Assembly (NCBI RefSeq): GCF_002575655.3
Contig: NC_053041.3
Location: forward strand, 374,525,054-374,589,053
Source: Aegilops tauschii subsp. strangulata
Lineage: Eukaryota; Streptophyta; Magnoliopsida; Poales; Poaceae
Length of the DNA stretch: 64,000 bases
Reading direction: 5' to 3'
Shown in pieces: positions 43,410-55,825 of the stretch (positions are counted from its first letter, which is position 1; every line of letters starts with the position of its first letter). The position numbers and the translations under genes are program-made. A model generated the notes under the pieces. The model was not told where the DNA came from. It searched no databases and saw nothing but the letters and a program-made list of their open reading frames with translations.

Positions 43410-45140
43410 TGTTGGTGAACGTAGCAGAAATTCAAAATTTTCCTACGTGTGACCAAGATCAATCTAGGAGATGCTAGCAACGAGAGGGGAGGAGTGCATC
43501 TACATACCCTTGTAGATCGCGAGCGGAAGCGTTCAAGAGAACGGGGTTGATGGAGTCGTACTCGTCGTGATCCAAATCACCGATGATCCTAGCGCCAAAC
43601 GGACGGCACCTCCTCGTTCAACACACGTACGGAGCGGGGACGTCTCCTCCTTCTTGATCCAGCAAGGGGGGAGGAGAAGTTGATGGAGATCCAGCAGCAC
43701 GACGGCGTGGTGGTGGAAGTAGCGGGATCCCGGCAGGGCTTCGCCAAGCGCAAGCGGGGAGGAAGAGGTGTCACGGGAGGGAGGGAGGCGCCAGGGCTTG
43801 GGGTGCTGCTCCCATGCGCCTCCCCACTATATATAGGGGTGGAGGGGGCTGGTTTCTTGCCCTCCAAGTCCATTGGGGCGTTGGCAAAGGTGGGGGAAAG
43901 AAATCCCATCATTTCCCTTCCCCACCGATTGTTATCCCCCCCTTTTAGGGATCTTGATCTTATCCCTTCGGGATATGATCTTATTCCTTCTAAGGTGGGA
44001 TCTTGGTGCGCCTTGAACAGGGGTGTGGGGCCTTGCCCCCACTACCCACGTTCATGTGGGTCCCCCCATGCAGGTGGGCCCCACTTCGGAACCTTCTAGA
44101 ACCTTCCCGGTACAATACCGAAAAATCCCGAACATTTTCCGGTGGCCAAAATAGGACTTCCCATATATAAATCTTTACCTCCGGACCATTCCGGAACTCC
44201 TCGTGACGTCCGGGATCTCATCCGGGACTCCGAACGACTTTCAGATTTCCGCATACTAATATCTCTACAACCCTAGCGTCACCGAATCCTTAAGTGTGTA
44301 GACCCTACGGGTTCAGGAGACATGCAGACATGACCGAGACGACTCTCCGGTCAATAACCAACAGCGGGATCTGGATACTCATGTTGGCTCCCACATGTTC
44401 CACGATGATCTCACCGGATGAACCACGATGTCGAGGATTCAATCAATCCCGTATACAATTCCCTTTGTCAATCAGTACGTTACTTGCCCGAGATTCGATC
44501 GTCGGTATCCCAATACCTTGTTCAATCTCGTTACCGGCAAGTCACTTTAGTCGTACCATAATGCATGATCCCGTGACCAAAACTTGGTCACATTGAGCTC
44601 ATTATGATGATGCATTACCGAGTGGGCCCAGAGATACCTCTCCGTCATACGGAGTGACAAATCTCAGTCTCGATTCGTGCCAACCCAACAGACACTTTTG
44701 GAGATACCTGTAGTGCACCTTTATAGCCACCCAGTTACGTTGTGGCGTTTGGTACACCCAAAGCATTCCTACGGTATCCGGGAGTTGCACAATCTCATGG
44801 TCTAAGGAAATGATACTTGACATTAGAAAAGCTCTAGCAAACGAACTACACGATCTTGTGCTATGCTTAGGATTGGGTCTTGTCCATCACATCGTTCTCC
44901 TAATGATGTGATCCCGTTATCAATGACATCCAATGTCCATGGTCAGGAAACCATAACCATCTATTGATCAACGAGCTAGTCAACTAGAGGCTTACTAGGA
45001 ACATGTTGTGGTCTATGTATTCACACATGTATTACGGTTTCCAGTTAATACAATTATAGCATGAACAACAGATAATTATCATGAACAAGGAAATACAATA
45101 ATAACCATTTTATTATTGCCTCTAGGGCATATTTCCAATA
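43410..45140 (-). repeat. Angela-type 3' LTR (1731 bp)
   Basis: Limits set by TGTTGGTGAACG on the left (matching TGTTCGTGAACG at 63825) and CATATTTCCAATA on the right. The next bases, GTCTCCCACTTGC, read inverted as the purine-rich tract preceding a 3' LTR. A TATATATA motif lies near 43830. Confidence 0.92.
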
Positions 45141-45152
45141 GTCTCCCACTTG

Positions 45153-45256
45153 CACTAGAGTCAATAATCTAGTTCACATCACCATGTGATTAACACTCAA
45201 AGTTCACTAGAGTCAATAATCTAGTCCACATCACCATGTGATTAACACTCAATGAG
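45153..45256 (-). repeat. 52-bp direct duplication beside the Angela LTR
   Basis: CACTAGAGTCAATAATCTAG starts at 45153 and 45205, each followed by (T/C)CACATCACCATGTGATTAAC. Confidence 0.9.
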
Positions 45257-45543
45257 TTCTAGGGTTTGATCATGTTATGCTTACGAGAGAGGTTTTAGTC
45301 AAAGGGTCTGCAACATTCAGATCCGTGTGTGCTTTACAAATCTCTATGTCATCTTGTAGATGTAGCTACCACGCGCTACTTGGAGCTATTCCAAATAACT
45401 GCTCTACTATACGAATCCGGTTTACTACTCAGAGTCATCCGGATTAGTGTCAAAGTTTGCATCGACGTAACCCTTTACGACGAACTGTTTTACCACCTCC
45501 ATAATCGAGAAAATTCCTTAGTCCACTAGATACTAAGGATAAG

Positions 45544-48500
45544 TGTAAGAACCGTCAAAATTAGATAACAATAATTTCAACGGCGTTGCCCAAACATTAA
45601 TTAAAATAATGGAAACACCTGACATTTAATTTTTATTATAGCAAATAGCATTTGACCATGCACAACAAAATATTTCCAAACCTCCATGTATTCTACAAAT
45701 TTATAATCAGATCTTGGTCTCATTTTTTTTCCACATAAAGTAAATGCCAACTAATGGCCAGTCAAGCAAATTACACTTGTCCCTAGTACAGCCTACAAGA
45801 GACACAAGTGGAGGCATGCATGCAAGCCTAACCACGCATGCATGCCAGATGTAATGCCTCTCCAAACCGACATAGCTACTAACCCCACTATAAATAGGAG
45901 CCATTCCTTTCACTGTGGTCCATTCCACCTCACACACACACATACACTGGAGTACCACCACCACTTGCCTTTTCACCTTCTGCCACACTGCTGTCCTTCA
46001 CTGCGGTGAAGCCCTTTGGGTCGCATGCGCCATCAAGTACTAATCAAGTACCTTGTTGTGTTAGCCCTTCTTGCTTGACTTCTTGTCTATCTTCACCTCG
46101 GTTTGAATCAGTCCATGAGCATCTATTCACCTTGATCTATTTATCTTGCTGTAAAAAGAACAAAATGTTTGCGTAAACACCCAAGTTAATCAAAACTAAT
46201 TAGATCAATTGCAAAAGCTTGTAAAAGTTTCTGTGAATGACATCTATGGCTTGTACTAGATCTAACATGCCAAGAATCAAATCCTAAGTACTAGTAACTT
46301 GCTAAGACATGTATGTGTGTATACAAAAGATCAATCTTCCTGTGTATACTACCTTGTTCTAATTATTAATCCCTGCCAATCTGTAGCAAAAATTGAGTGA
46401 TTGATGTTTATAATCTACTCACAAGTAATTAATTTTGGAGTTTCACTGCCACTATTTGCTTCTATACGGTGTTCAAGGATGAGTAGCACTAGTTAGGAAC
46501 AACATTTAGATCTAATCAGCAGCAATACCATGACCACGCCATAGATTAAATCTTGATTAATCTCATGGCCTTGAGATAAACAAAGAGAAAGAAGGCAATA
46601 TGGCTGAGTGGGCAATAGTAGGGCCTGAGATAAAATGAACACTATATGCACACCCACGTTGACATCTAGCAGGCTCTCGATGTGAAATTTGGAACACTTA
46701 TGGAGAAGGAATCAGAATTAGTACTTACCAGTAGTAGCAGTAGGATGTGGCTAGTCCACACCGTTAGCAGCAGAGCCATGCGACCGAGCAGCGCCGGTGA
46801 AGCCGCACACGCCCGACGCCCATGGCTACACGCCTCGTGCGTGTGGCTGCGCTGGGGGAGGATGTAGGCATGGAGATGTCATTGCCGCTGCAGCCGGTGG
46901 CAAGCCCACCGGACCTGAATCAGGCGGCGCTAGGATTGAGTGGTGGCGACGTTTTTGGCGGCGGCAGATAAAATAAATAGGGGGAAATGGTAGAGGGAGA
47001 CGAGGAGAATCTGTAGGTGTCCACCGTGTCGCCGGAGATGCCCGGACGGGGCAGATCGAGGCGGCGGCGGCCATGCTCTATTCTTGGGGAGAGAGAGAGA
47101 GGTGGGTGGCTGGTTCTGTTCTTGGGATAGCAGAGAAGACGAGGAGAGGAACGAGCTGGGTTCAACGAGTAAAGTACTAGTAGTGTAGGCTACTGTTTCC
47201 TTTTTACTTATCATTTTTTTACTCTCTAGACTGGATGGCATACGTGCATGCTACTCTGATTTGGATGGTTTGATGCATTTTATCTCTCAATGAAACACTA
47301 GGACGTATCACAACCTAGTTAATTAATTATGGCTTGCCCAACATGGCCGTGTTGCTGGATCTTTAGATTTTAAATTATGAAATATAAACATGGTTGTGAA
47401 ATAATTATCAGGAGCCGATCTCGGATCCGTAGGAGCCACGCCCGGTGGTTCCGAGTTGGTCGAAGCACTATCCGGCAAGTCGTCATGTCCTTGACCATGT
47501 CTTGATAAATGTTTTCCGGGCTATGGGTCATTTCCAAAATTTTGCATAAGATTTTAAAATAAATATTTTTCATAAATAAAATGAAATTTGGATCAGGTGG
47601 ATCCACTGATTTGGCAATTGGACCAGATCAGGTGAAGCATCTGTATTAATTAGTTGTGACCCGGGTAGGGTTACAATATAAATAAATATTTGGTGGGTAG
47701 GGGAGCTCATGTTGGTGAAAGCAACATAGGGAGGGTCGGCTTGGATAGCGGGCTCCTCTACATAGGGTATCACATTAGGACACAACCAACTGGCGCTTAC
47801 TTCAAAAGCGGCGCAAACTGTACTGACCATAGACCTGGAATGGGACGGGCTGAACCAACTACCCATGCCAAGTAGCTGCCTCTGCATGGGTGAGAAGGTG
47901 GCTGTAGCCGGGTAGGTACAGTCACCCTAGGGCGGGACCGCCGGTCAGGGGTCTCGACCCGCGGGCCTTTAGTAAGGCAAGGTGGAAAAGCAGAGGTAGT
48001 GTACGGGCTGGTTAAAGGTTCTGGTTCCTTGGTCTAGTCGTGTGCACGGGTAGCGCATGGACGACTTGGACCAAGTGATGCTATGGGTAAAGCAGTACAC
48101 CTCTGATTAGAGTAAATGTGATATCACTCCCAGCTTCCGGGTTTGGAAGTGCGTCGTGTGGGTTTTCCTCTGACACAGGATGTAAGATCCCACGTCGCTC
48201 TGTCGCCAGTAGATTTTATAGATAAAATTTGGTTTTCAACAAAATGGGTTAAGGGAAAATATTTTTACCTACAAAGTATTTTGAGCTAATGGCTCGGTGG
48301 TTGTAGCCGTGGCCGGTAAAGTTATTCCTCTTTAAAGACTCTTGCATCCACTTTTCTCGGCGACTTGCAGAGTACGTATTTTATACGTACTCAGCTGCAC
48401 TTATGTTGTTTTTCAGAACAAGAGAGTTATGAGAACTCTGAGGTGATAGAGAATGGTACTTATGATGAATCTGGTCATCTTAATGACTTAAGTTATTCTG

Positions 48501-48782
48501 AAGTGGAGTATGTTTATGAGGAAGTCGACAATCAAGGCTATGAAGAGTAGATGCCCTCCATGGTTGGTTTAGAAGGCACGTAACTAGAAGTGGATGACGA
48601 TCTATCGTCATGGTCGCTTAGGCTTAGTCGACACTTGAGGTGTCAATGTAATAAAAGCTTGCCTACTCATGGCAGCTGCACCGTCTTGTACATGATACTG
48701 TTCTCCTTAACTGATCCTGGCGCAACTCTGAAGTGACGGCTTCCGTTACGCCTGACTCTGTCGGACGTAACGGGGCGTCACA
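45544..48782 (+). repeat. Gypsy 2, 5' LTR (3239 bp)
   Basis: TGTAAGAACCGTC...GGGGCGTCACA. A TATA box, CTATAAATAGG, lies at about 45888. Near its end TTTTTCAG at about 48410 precedes an acidic open stretch closing at 48550 that the other LTR shares. Confidence 0.95.
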
Positions 48783-48789
48783 GAAGAGG

Positions 48790-48801
48790 TGGTATCAGAG
48801 C
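48790..48801 (+). other. Gypsy 2 primer binding site
   Basis: TGGTATCAGAGC, an exact initiator-Met tRNA complement, seven bases after the 5' LTR. Confidence 0.95.
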
Positions 48802-49046
48802 CCCGTTAAGGAAACAGTCATGTACTTAGTTAGAGACCGTCCGAGCCCTAGGAAACATAGGTTCCCTCTTTACCTAAAATAAAATATGAGTTTTCTAAAA
48901 AAATGATGACTCAAGTCAAGTGAATATTAAATAATTTAGACCACACAATTGTGCAAGAAAAATGTTTTTAATTTTACTGTCCTAGGTAAATTAATTTTGC
49001 ATCGTATTATAACTAACTAAATTCTTAATTGCTCAATGTAGCTAGG

Positions 49047-50225
49047 ATGACGAGTGGTAGGTTGTTTGGTATGGGTGCTGAGTATGGTGGTTTTGCTCTG
49101 TTCTTGGTTGAGCTTCTTGGTCTTCTGGGTGTGTTGATTGCACCATACTACATAGTGTTTCACGACCCGTGTTCTATGGGGTACTTAGTCACGGTGCACA
49201 TTCCTGAGGGCTTAGATGTCCCTTCTAGGTTCAGTGTTGCACGTTATGGCTTTGTTTCGGCACTTCAGGGTGCGGCACGGGATGCCGCTTTACACCTTTT
49301 CCACACCTATCACCCTCTCCTTGAGTATGTGGGCAGAGGCGAGTGGCCTCATCAGTTAGAGGAGGCAGGGAGTTCGTCTGCACCTCCGCCCACTGTCGCT
49401 CCTTCGCCTTTTGCATCCACTTCTGCTTTCCCTCCACTTCCACCACGTCCTCCTGTCTTGCCTCCCATGTTTTTACCACCACTAGCTTCGACTGCCGCTC
49501 GTCCACCTCTGTACCCGACAGTCCCACCCACTCGTGCAGACCACCCAGCTCCTAGAGTCATCAGGGGTTCCTCCTCTCGTGCAGTGTCATGTCCCTCCAC
49601 ACCGTACGTGCGTCCACCTATATATCAGCTTGTTCAGGACCTATTAGATCGGGTTGACACTCTTCAGAGGCGCTGTTCCAAGCTTGAGCGGGCGAACAGC
49701 GAGATGTCCACTGCGTTGAGGGACTACACCCGTCCGGGTATGGCCCTCAACCCTCTTCAGATTGACAGCTCACCTTCCGCCTCTCCAGGCCGGGTAGGGT
49801 ACCCGATTGACCAGGAGTCTCTTGCCGCCGATGAGCCTTCCTCTCAGGTTTCTCCTACTCTGAGTTCCGTTGTAGTTCCACCACCTCCAGAGCACACTCC
49901 CCACACTCCACCAGGTTCTCTAGCTACCGACCCTGCTCCACCTTCTCCCGATGGCACCCCTGACTTTTCAGTGATTGGCGTCACTTACTCAGAGCTTCTA
50001 GCACTCGACTCCCGCCAGGTGTCTTCTCAGCCCCCGGAGTACCTTCGTGTCGCTTCCGACGTCACACCCTCTGAGCACACTCCCTCTGAGTACCCTCTTA
50101 GCACCATCAGTGCACCCGAGTCTGACGCTGCTGCACCGAGTGTGTCTCTGCCTGCACCGACTTCTGCCCTCGACCCCGACTTGCTCCTCACTGTTTCACC
50201 TAGTCCTCTTGTCAGGGAGGATTGA
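49047..50225 (+). CDS. Gypsy 2 extra ORF: proline-rich protein with hydrophobic N-terminus and coiled coil
   Basis: 392 residues from the ATG at 49047 (MTSGRLFGMGAEYGG); an in-frame TTG at 49029 is not a plausible start. A hydrophobic stretch at about residues 14-39 (FALFLVELLGLLGVLIAPYY) could be a membrane segment. A conserved-looking block ALQGAARDAALHLFHTYHP follows near 70-95, then long Pro/Ser-rich stretches and a short coiled-coil candidate (DLLDRVDTLQRRCSKLERAN) near residue 200. It is intact, sense to gag-pol, and separated from gag by about 1 kb. It has no retroviral core domain. Plant gypsy lineages can carry extra ORFs; in this position the role is not known to me. Confidence 0.7.
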   Translation: MTSGRLFGMGAEYGGFALFLVELLGLLGVLIAPYYIVFHDPCSMGYLVTVHIPEGLDVPSRFSVARYGFVSALQGAARDAALHLFHTYHPLLEYVGRGEWPHQLEEAGSSSAPPPTVAPSPFASTSAFPPLPPRPPVLPPMFLPPLASTAARPPLYPTVPPTRADHPAPRVIRGSSSRAVSCPSTPYVRPPIYQLVQDLLDRVDTLQRRCSKLERANSEMSTALRDYTRPGMALNPLQIDSSPSASPGRVGYPIDQESLAADEPSSQVSPTLSSVVVPPPPEHTPHTPPGSLATDPAPPSPDGTPDFSVIGVTYSELLALDSRQVSSQPPEYLRVASDVTPSEHTPSEYPLSTISAPESDAAAPSVSLPAPTSALDPDLLLTVSPSPLVRED

Positions 50226-51247
50226 CATGCTACCAGTAGTAGTAGTTAGTATTCTGGCAAGGTTGTAGCATCATGCTAGATAGCTACTCCTCCCAGAGTT
50301 AGTTCCCCCACTTATTAGATGTTTAGGTAGGTGCATGGAGGCTGTCCTTTTGGTTTTTGTACATATCTGGAAAGGTCTCGTAGCCGTAGCTACCCTTCCA
50401 GAGTTTGCACAGCCATAGTTAGCCAGACTAGTTCCAACGGACAGATAGGTCGGCAGGTATACTTTTGTTCCAGGTACACATGTAGATAGCCGTGGTAGCC
50501 TGATGATGTGCGACACAGAGTCATGTGTGGTGTTGCTGCTATGATATGTGATGTATCCATGTGGACTGGTGGACTTATGGATGTACTGATATGCTATTAC
50601 TAGATGATCTCGTATGATGCATATGCCATGCCTCCATATTCATTTTAAATTCTGGTTTTTTTTATGCTCCTTGCTCTGAATGATGGAATACTGTATGTGA
50701 TGTTGTTGCCACATTGTTGACAATGCCTCATTATGGCGTCTGATGTATGGAAGAATTTTTTTGGTGATCTCTTCATTCAAGTACATACCATTGGTACATC
50801 ACGTGTTGGGCTAGTATATATATTATGTGCTGACGCTGCTACATATTTTCCTAGCACTTCATGAGTTCAACTGATGTATGTCAGACACTTGATGATTGCA
50901 TGCTTTTAATGCAGTACGTGAAGAACTTGTGTGTGCATGTGCATGTGCATGTGCATGTGCAAGTGGCTCTATTTTTGACTTGTGATTAATCTCTTGCCTC
51001 TGTCGTGATAAAAAAATCACTTTGTTTGACTACTTTTATTCTTAGGCCAACAACAAGTCAAAAAAATGTTTCGCAAAATTTTCTAGTATGCCGCTGTTAA
51101 GTGCACTGTTTAAATTGATGTTCCAAAATAGGAAGCGTGAAGTGTACTGTTTGAGCTAAAATCTCACCTCTAATCAAATAAATAAAATATTTTTCACAAA
51201 TAGTAGCTATCGTTATAACCTATGCTTTGCCCACCAGATCGATAGCG
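50226..51247 (+). other. Gypsy 2 spacer between extra ORF and gag
   Basis: About 1 kb without a gene, with a (GTGCAT)n run near 50933-50960. It may hold an intron or internal ribosome-access sequence, but no clear signal is visible. Confidence 0.5.
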
Positions 51248-54200
51248 ATGGCATCTGGTAGTCAGTCGTTCGAAGACAACGGGAACCCATCAGATTTAGC
51301 ACCCGAGTCGCTAAGGAACATGGCAGATTTGCCGTCTAGAGTGACGTTACCTCCACCTCCACCATTACCCCATCATGCCCCGGGATCCGATCAACTTGCT
51401 CTAATGTATCAGTGGATGGAGCAGTCTCGTCGAGACTCTCTAGAACACCAGAATAAGTTCATGGAGCAGATGTTCGGTATGATGAGAGGCCAACTGACTA
51501 AAAACCCAGAACAAGGTGTCACGATCGGAGACTTCCAAAAGACTAGACCACCAACCTTTTCAACCGCCACAGACCCATTAGCCGCAGATGATTGGTTGAT
51601 GGACACAGAGCTAAAACTTAACACTGTGGGATGCACGGACCAAGAAAAAGTTCGGTATGCATCCCATCAGTTAATTGGTCCTGTTGCCACATGGTGGAGA
51701 AATGTCCAAATTATCATACCCGAAAACCACATAGTTACATGGGACGAATTTAAGAGGAGATTTCGAGATAACTACGTCCCGCAAAGTGCGATGGAAATAA
51801 AGAGGAAGGAATTCCTGAACCTCAAGCAAGGGTCTAAGACCATCGCAGAGTACCTAGATGAGTTTAACTCACTATCCCACTATGCACTAGAGGACACAAA
51901 CACTGAGACCAAAAAGGTGTACCGGTTCGTAGAAGGATTGAACCCGTCCATACAACTTATTATAGCTCCTATAAAAATCATCGAGTTTCGGGAGCTAGTA
52001 GACCGAGTCATTACAATCGAGAACCGGCAAATCGCCGTAGAGGAAGAGCGAAGGAAGAAAGCTAGGATGGACCCGAGGTTTGCCATGAGAAGTGGGAATC
52101 GTCCTGTTGGCCTAGTCCGTGTGCCAATGGTCGGGCCTGTCCGTCCTCCTTTCCGTCAAGCTCCTAGACCACCTTTTATGCCTCCGAGAGCCCCTATCAA
52201 ATGTCACGTGTGCAGTGGACCACACTTGGCTCGAGATTGCCCAAAGGCGAGTGTTGTCTGTTTTGGTTGTGGACAAAAGGGACACTACAAAAATCAGTGC
52301 CCAAGCAAGGGTCAACCACAATCTGGCACAAATGGAGCTGTCCCACCTCAAAATAAGCGTGAGGCTAATTCAGCACAAGTACACGGGAGTGCGTCCACTG
52401 CCAACCGCGGGCGTGGTCGTGGCAGTCTTGCACGTGGACCATTCCGTCTGGCACATATGGATGTGGCACAAGTGGAGTCGGCTTTAGACATAGTGACGGG
52501 TAACCTAATAATCCCTCCCGGAGTAGGACTAGTATTGTTTGACCCAGGAGCAACACATTCTTTCATATCGCAACGCTTTGTTGAGACGCATAATCTGGAC
52601 CGGACCCCCCTAGCCAAACCCATAAAAGTAGATTCACCGGGAGGCCCAATAATTGTTGAGCATGTCTGCCACAACCGTCCCATTTGCATTGAGGGCATAA
52701 CCTTTAATGCTAGCCTATTTGTCATTGGCCTAAGAGGGTTAGATGTTATTCTTGGAATGGACTGGTTAGCGAGTCATGGAGCAAGAATGGATTGTGCAGA
52801 AAAATCCATATCCTTGAGAAGCCCAGAAAATAAACGGATAACCCTTAATAGTAGAAGAACCCGAGCGAAATCAAACCAAGCCTCAGTAGCCACTTTGGAC
52901 AAAAAGGAGGCTAAAGATGTGCCTGTGGTACAAGAATTTTTGGACGTGTTTCCGGAAGAATTGCCCGGGATGCCACCAGACAGGGAGATAGAGTTCACTA
53001 TTGATATCATCCCAGGTACGGCACCCATATCAAAACGAGCATACCGTATGTCCGCGGAAGAACTAAAGGAATTAAGAAAACAATTGGATGAACTAGAAGA
53101 AAAGGGGTTTATTCGACCAAGTGTGTCACCTTGGGCAGCACCAGTCTTATTCGTTAAGAAAAAGGACGGAAGTATGAGGCTATGTGTGGATTATCGAGCC
53201 TTGAATGAGGCGACAATTAAGAATAAGTACCCACTACCCCGGATAGATGATCTATTTGACCAATTGAAAGGAGCCACCGTGTTCTCAAAAATAGATCTCC
53301 GGTCAGGGTACCACCAACTAAAAGTAAAGGAAGAAGATATACCTAAGACTGCTTTCATAACCCGATATGGTCACCATGAATTCTTGGTTGTTCCCTTCGG
53401 ACTCACAAATGCACCAGCAGTTTTCATGAACCTGATGAACCTAGTCCTCATGCCCTATTTAGATAAGTTTGTGGTAGTGTTCATCGATGACATCCTCATA
53501 TACTCTCGAAGTATTGAGGAACATGCTGAACACCTCCGGATAGTGCTACAGACCTTGAGAGAAAAACAACTCTATGCCAAATTCAAAAAGTGTGAATTTT
53601 GGCTAGAAGAAGTGTCCTTCTTAGGACATATTATATCAGGGAAAGGGATAGCCGTAGATCCTGCTAAAGTGGATGCAGTGTTGGCATGGAAATCCCCAAC
53701 CAACGTAACAGAGATTCGTAGCTTCCTTGGTTTAGCTGGATATTATCGAAGGTTCATAGAAGGCTTCTCCCAGAAAGCAGCCCCTATGACCAAATTACTA
53801 AGGAAGGGAGTTCCATTTGACTGGAATGACAAGTGTGAGCAAAGTTTTCAGGAGTTAAAGAAACGACTCACAACCGCTCCTGTATTGGCTCTACCCGAAC
53901 CAGGCAAAGCATTCACAGTATATTGCGATGCCTCTAGAGTTGGTTTGGGATGTGTGCTAATGCAAGATGGGAGAGCCATAGCCTATGCCTCTCGACAGTT
54001 AAAGCCCCATGAACAAAACTACCCCACCCATGGCCTCGAGTTAGCTGCCATGGTATTTGCGCTAAAGATGTGGAGGCACTACCTTTATGGAAACCGTTGT
54101 GAACTATACACGGACCATAAAAGGCTCAAGTATATCTTCACGCAAAAGGAGTTGAATATGAGACAAAGACGATGGTTAGAACTCATTAAGGATTATGACC

Positions 54201-55814
54201 TTAGTATCAACTACCACCCAGGAAAAGCTAATGTGGTGGCAGATCCCAACCTATGATAAGCATCTGATACATGAGCTGGGAATGATGGGAAGTGAATTCA
54301 TACATAAACCGGTTGAGAAAATCCTAACCACATTAACAATCAGACCCAATTTGTTGGACGAAATCAAGGAAAACCAAACCAAAGATGAGTTCATTTGTGA
54401 GGAAAAACGCAGAATACAAGAAGGTCAACCATCAGAGTTCCGAATAGCAGAAGACGGTTCACTTTGGTATAAAACCCGGTTATGTGTGCCAAATATCCTT
54501 GATATTAAGCAAATAATACTCCAGGAGGCACACAACACACCGTGCACCATACACCCTGGTAGCACAAAAATGTACCGGGATGTCAAAGGTACATTTTGGT
54601 GGAGAAATATGAAAAGAGAAATTGCTCAGTATGTGGATGAGTGTGACACTTGTAAGAGAGTAAAGGCAGAACACCAGCGACCACCAGGATTGTTGCAACC
54701 TCTCCAAATTCCGCAATGGAAATGGGAGGAAATCCACATGGACTTTATCACCGGACTGCCCAAAACAAGAAAGCAAGAGGAGATCATATGGGTCATAGTT
54801 GACCGACTCACTAAATCTGCCCATTTTATCCCTTTAGCCCCGGGTTGTTCCAGAGAAAAATTGGCTGAGCTATATATCCACAGGATAGTAGCTCTACATG
54901 GGACACCTTCTAGAATAGTGTCAGATCGTGGATCCATGTTTACATCCAAGTTCTGGGAAAAATTACAAGAAGCATTAGGAACAAAATTGGATTTTAGTAC
55001 CGCTTACCACCCCCAGACTAGCGGTCAAGTCGAGAGGGTGAATCAAATCATAGAGGACATGCTAAGGGCTTGTGTGCTAGATTTTGGTGACTCGTGGAGC
55101 AAGCACTTGCCCTTAGCATAGTTCGCTTATAACAATAGCTACCAAGCTAGTATTGGTATGTCCCCATTTGAGGCCTTATACGGTCGAAGATGCCGAACCC
55201 CAATATGTTGGGTGGAAACCGGAGAAAAGAAACTCTTAGCACCCGACTTGGTCCAAGAGACCGAGGAAAAAGTTCGCATAATTAGAGAGCGGCTCAAGAC
55301 GGCGCAAAGCCGGCAAAAAGGTTATGCGGACAAGAGACGACGTGATATACAATATCAACCTGGAGACTTTGTTTATTTAAGAGTCTCACCAATTAAAGGT
55401 GTCAAGCGCTTTGGAGTACAAGGAAAACTAAGCCCGCGATATATTGGTCCCTATCGGATCTTAAAAAGAAGAGGGACGGTGGCGTACAAATTAGAATTGC
55501 CAACGCACCTACAAGGGGTTCATGACGTATTTCATGTTTCCCAATTACGCAAGAGTGTAAAGCCACCATTTGAGAGAGTCTCGGAGGAAGAATTAACCCT
55601 CCAAATGGACCTAACGTATGAGGAGCATCCTAGTCGTATTCTGGACACCGATGAAAAGAAACATAGGAGTAAAACAATTAAATATTGCAAGGTGCATTGG
55701 GGAAATCATCCGGTGCGAGAAGCAACTTGGGAAAAAGAAGATGACCTCCGAGAAAAATATCCTAACCTTTTCGAGGTGCGACTCAACAAATTTCAAGGAC
55801 GAAATTTTCTCTAA
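51248..55814 (+). pseudogene. Gypsy 2 gag-pol polyprotein, three visible lesions
   Basis: Starts at the ATG at 51248 ([10 protein letters not shown]); an upstream in-frame TTG is ignored. Gag core with ADDWLMD and ATWWRN near residues 112-152; zinc knuckle [14 protein letters not shown] at 338-351 with a shorter one at 319-331. The protease active site reads DPG (432-434) instead of DSG or DTG. Reverse transcriptase with FIDD near 53480; RNase H with DAS, GLELAA and TDHK. The frame is lost near 54245, just after the RNase H domain. Integrase follows in the next frame with HHCC, MDFITG, SDRGS and VERVNQ, interrupted by TAG at 55119-55121. A chromodomain-like end with EATWEKEDDL closes at 55814. 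Confidence 0.92.
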
Positions 55815-55825
55815 GGGGGATAGGA
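55813..55825 (+). other. Gypsy 2 polypurine tract
   Basis: AAGGGGGATAGGA directly before the 3' LTR, overlapping the pol stop codon region. Confidence 0.85.

Noticed and set aside
46826..47887. LTR ORFs of 80-105 codons
   Set aside because: Repeated in the second LTR at 57-58 kb, with no domain; LTR shadows.
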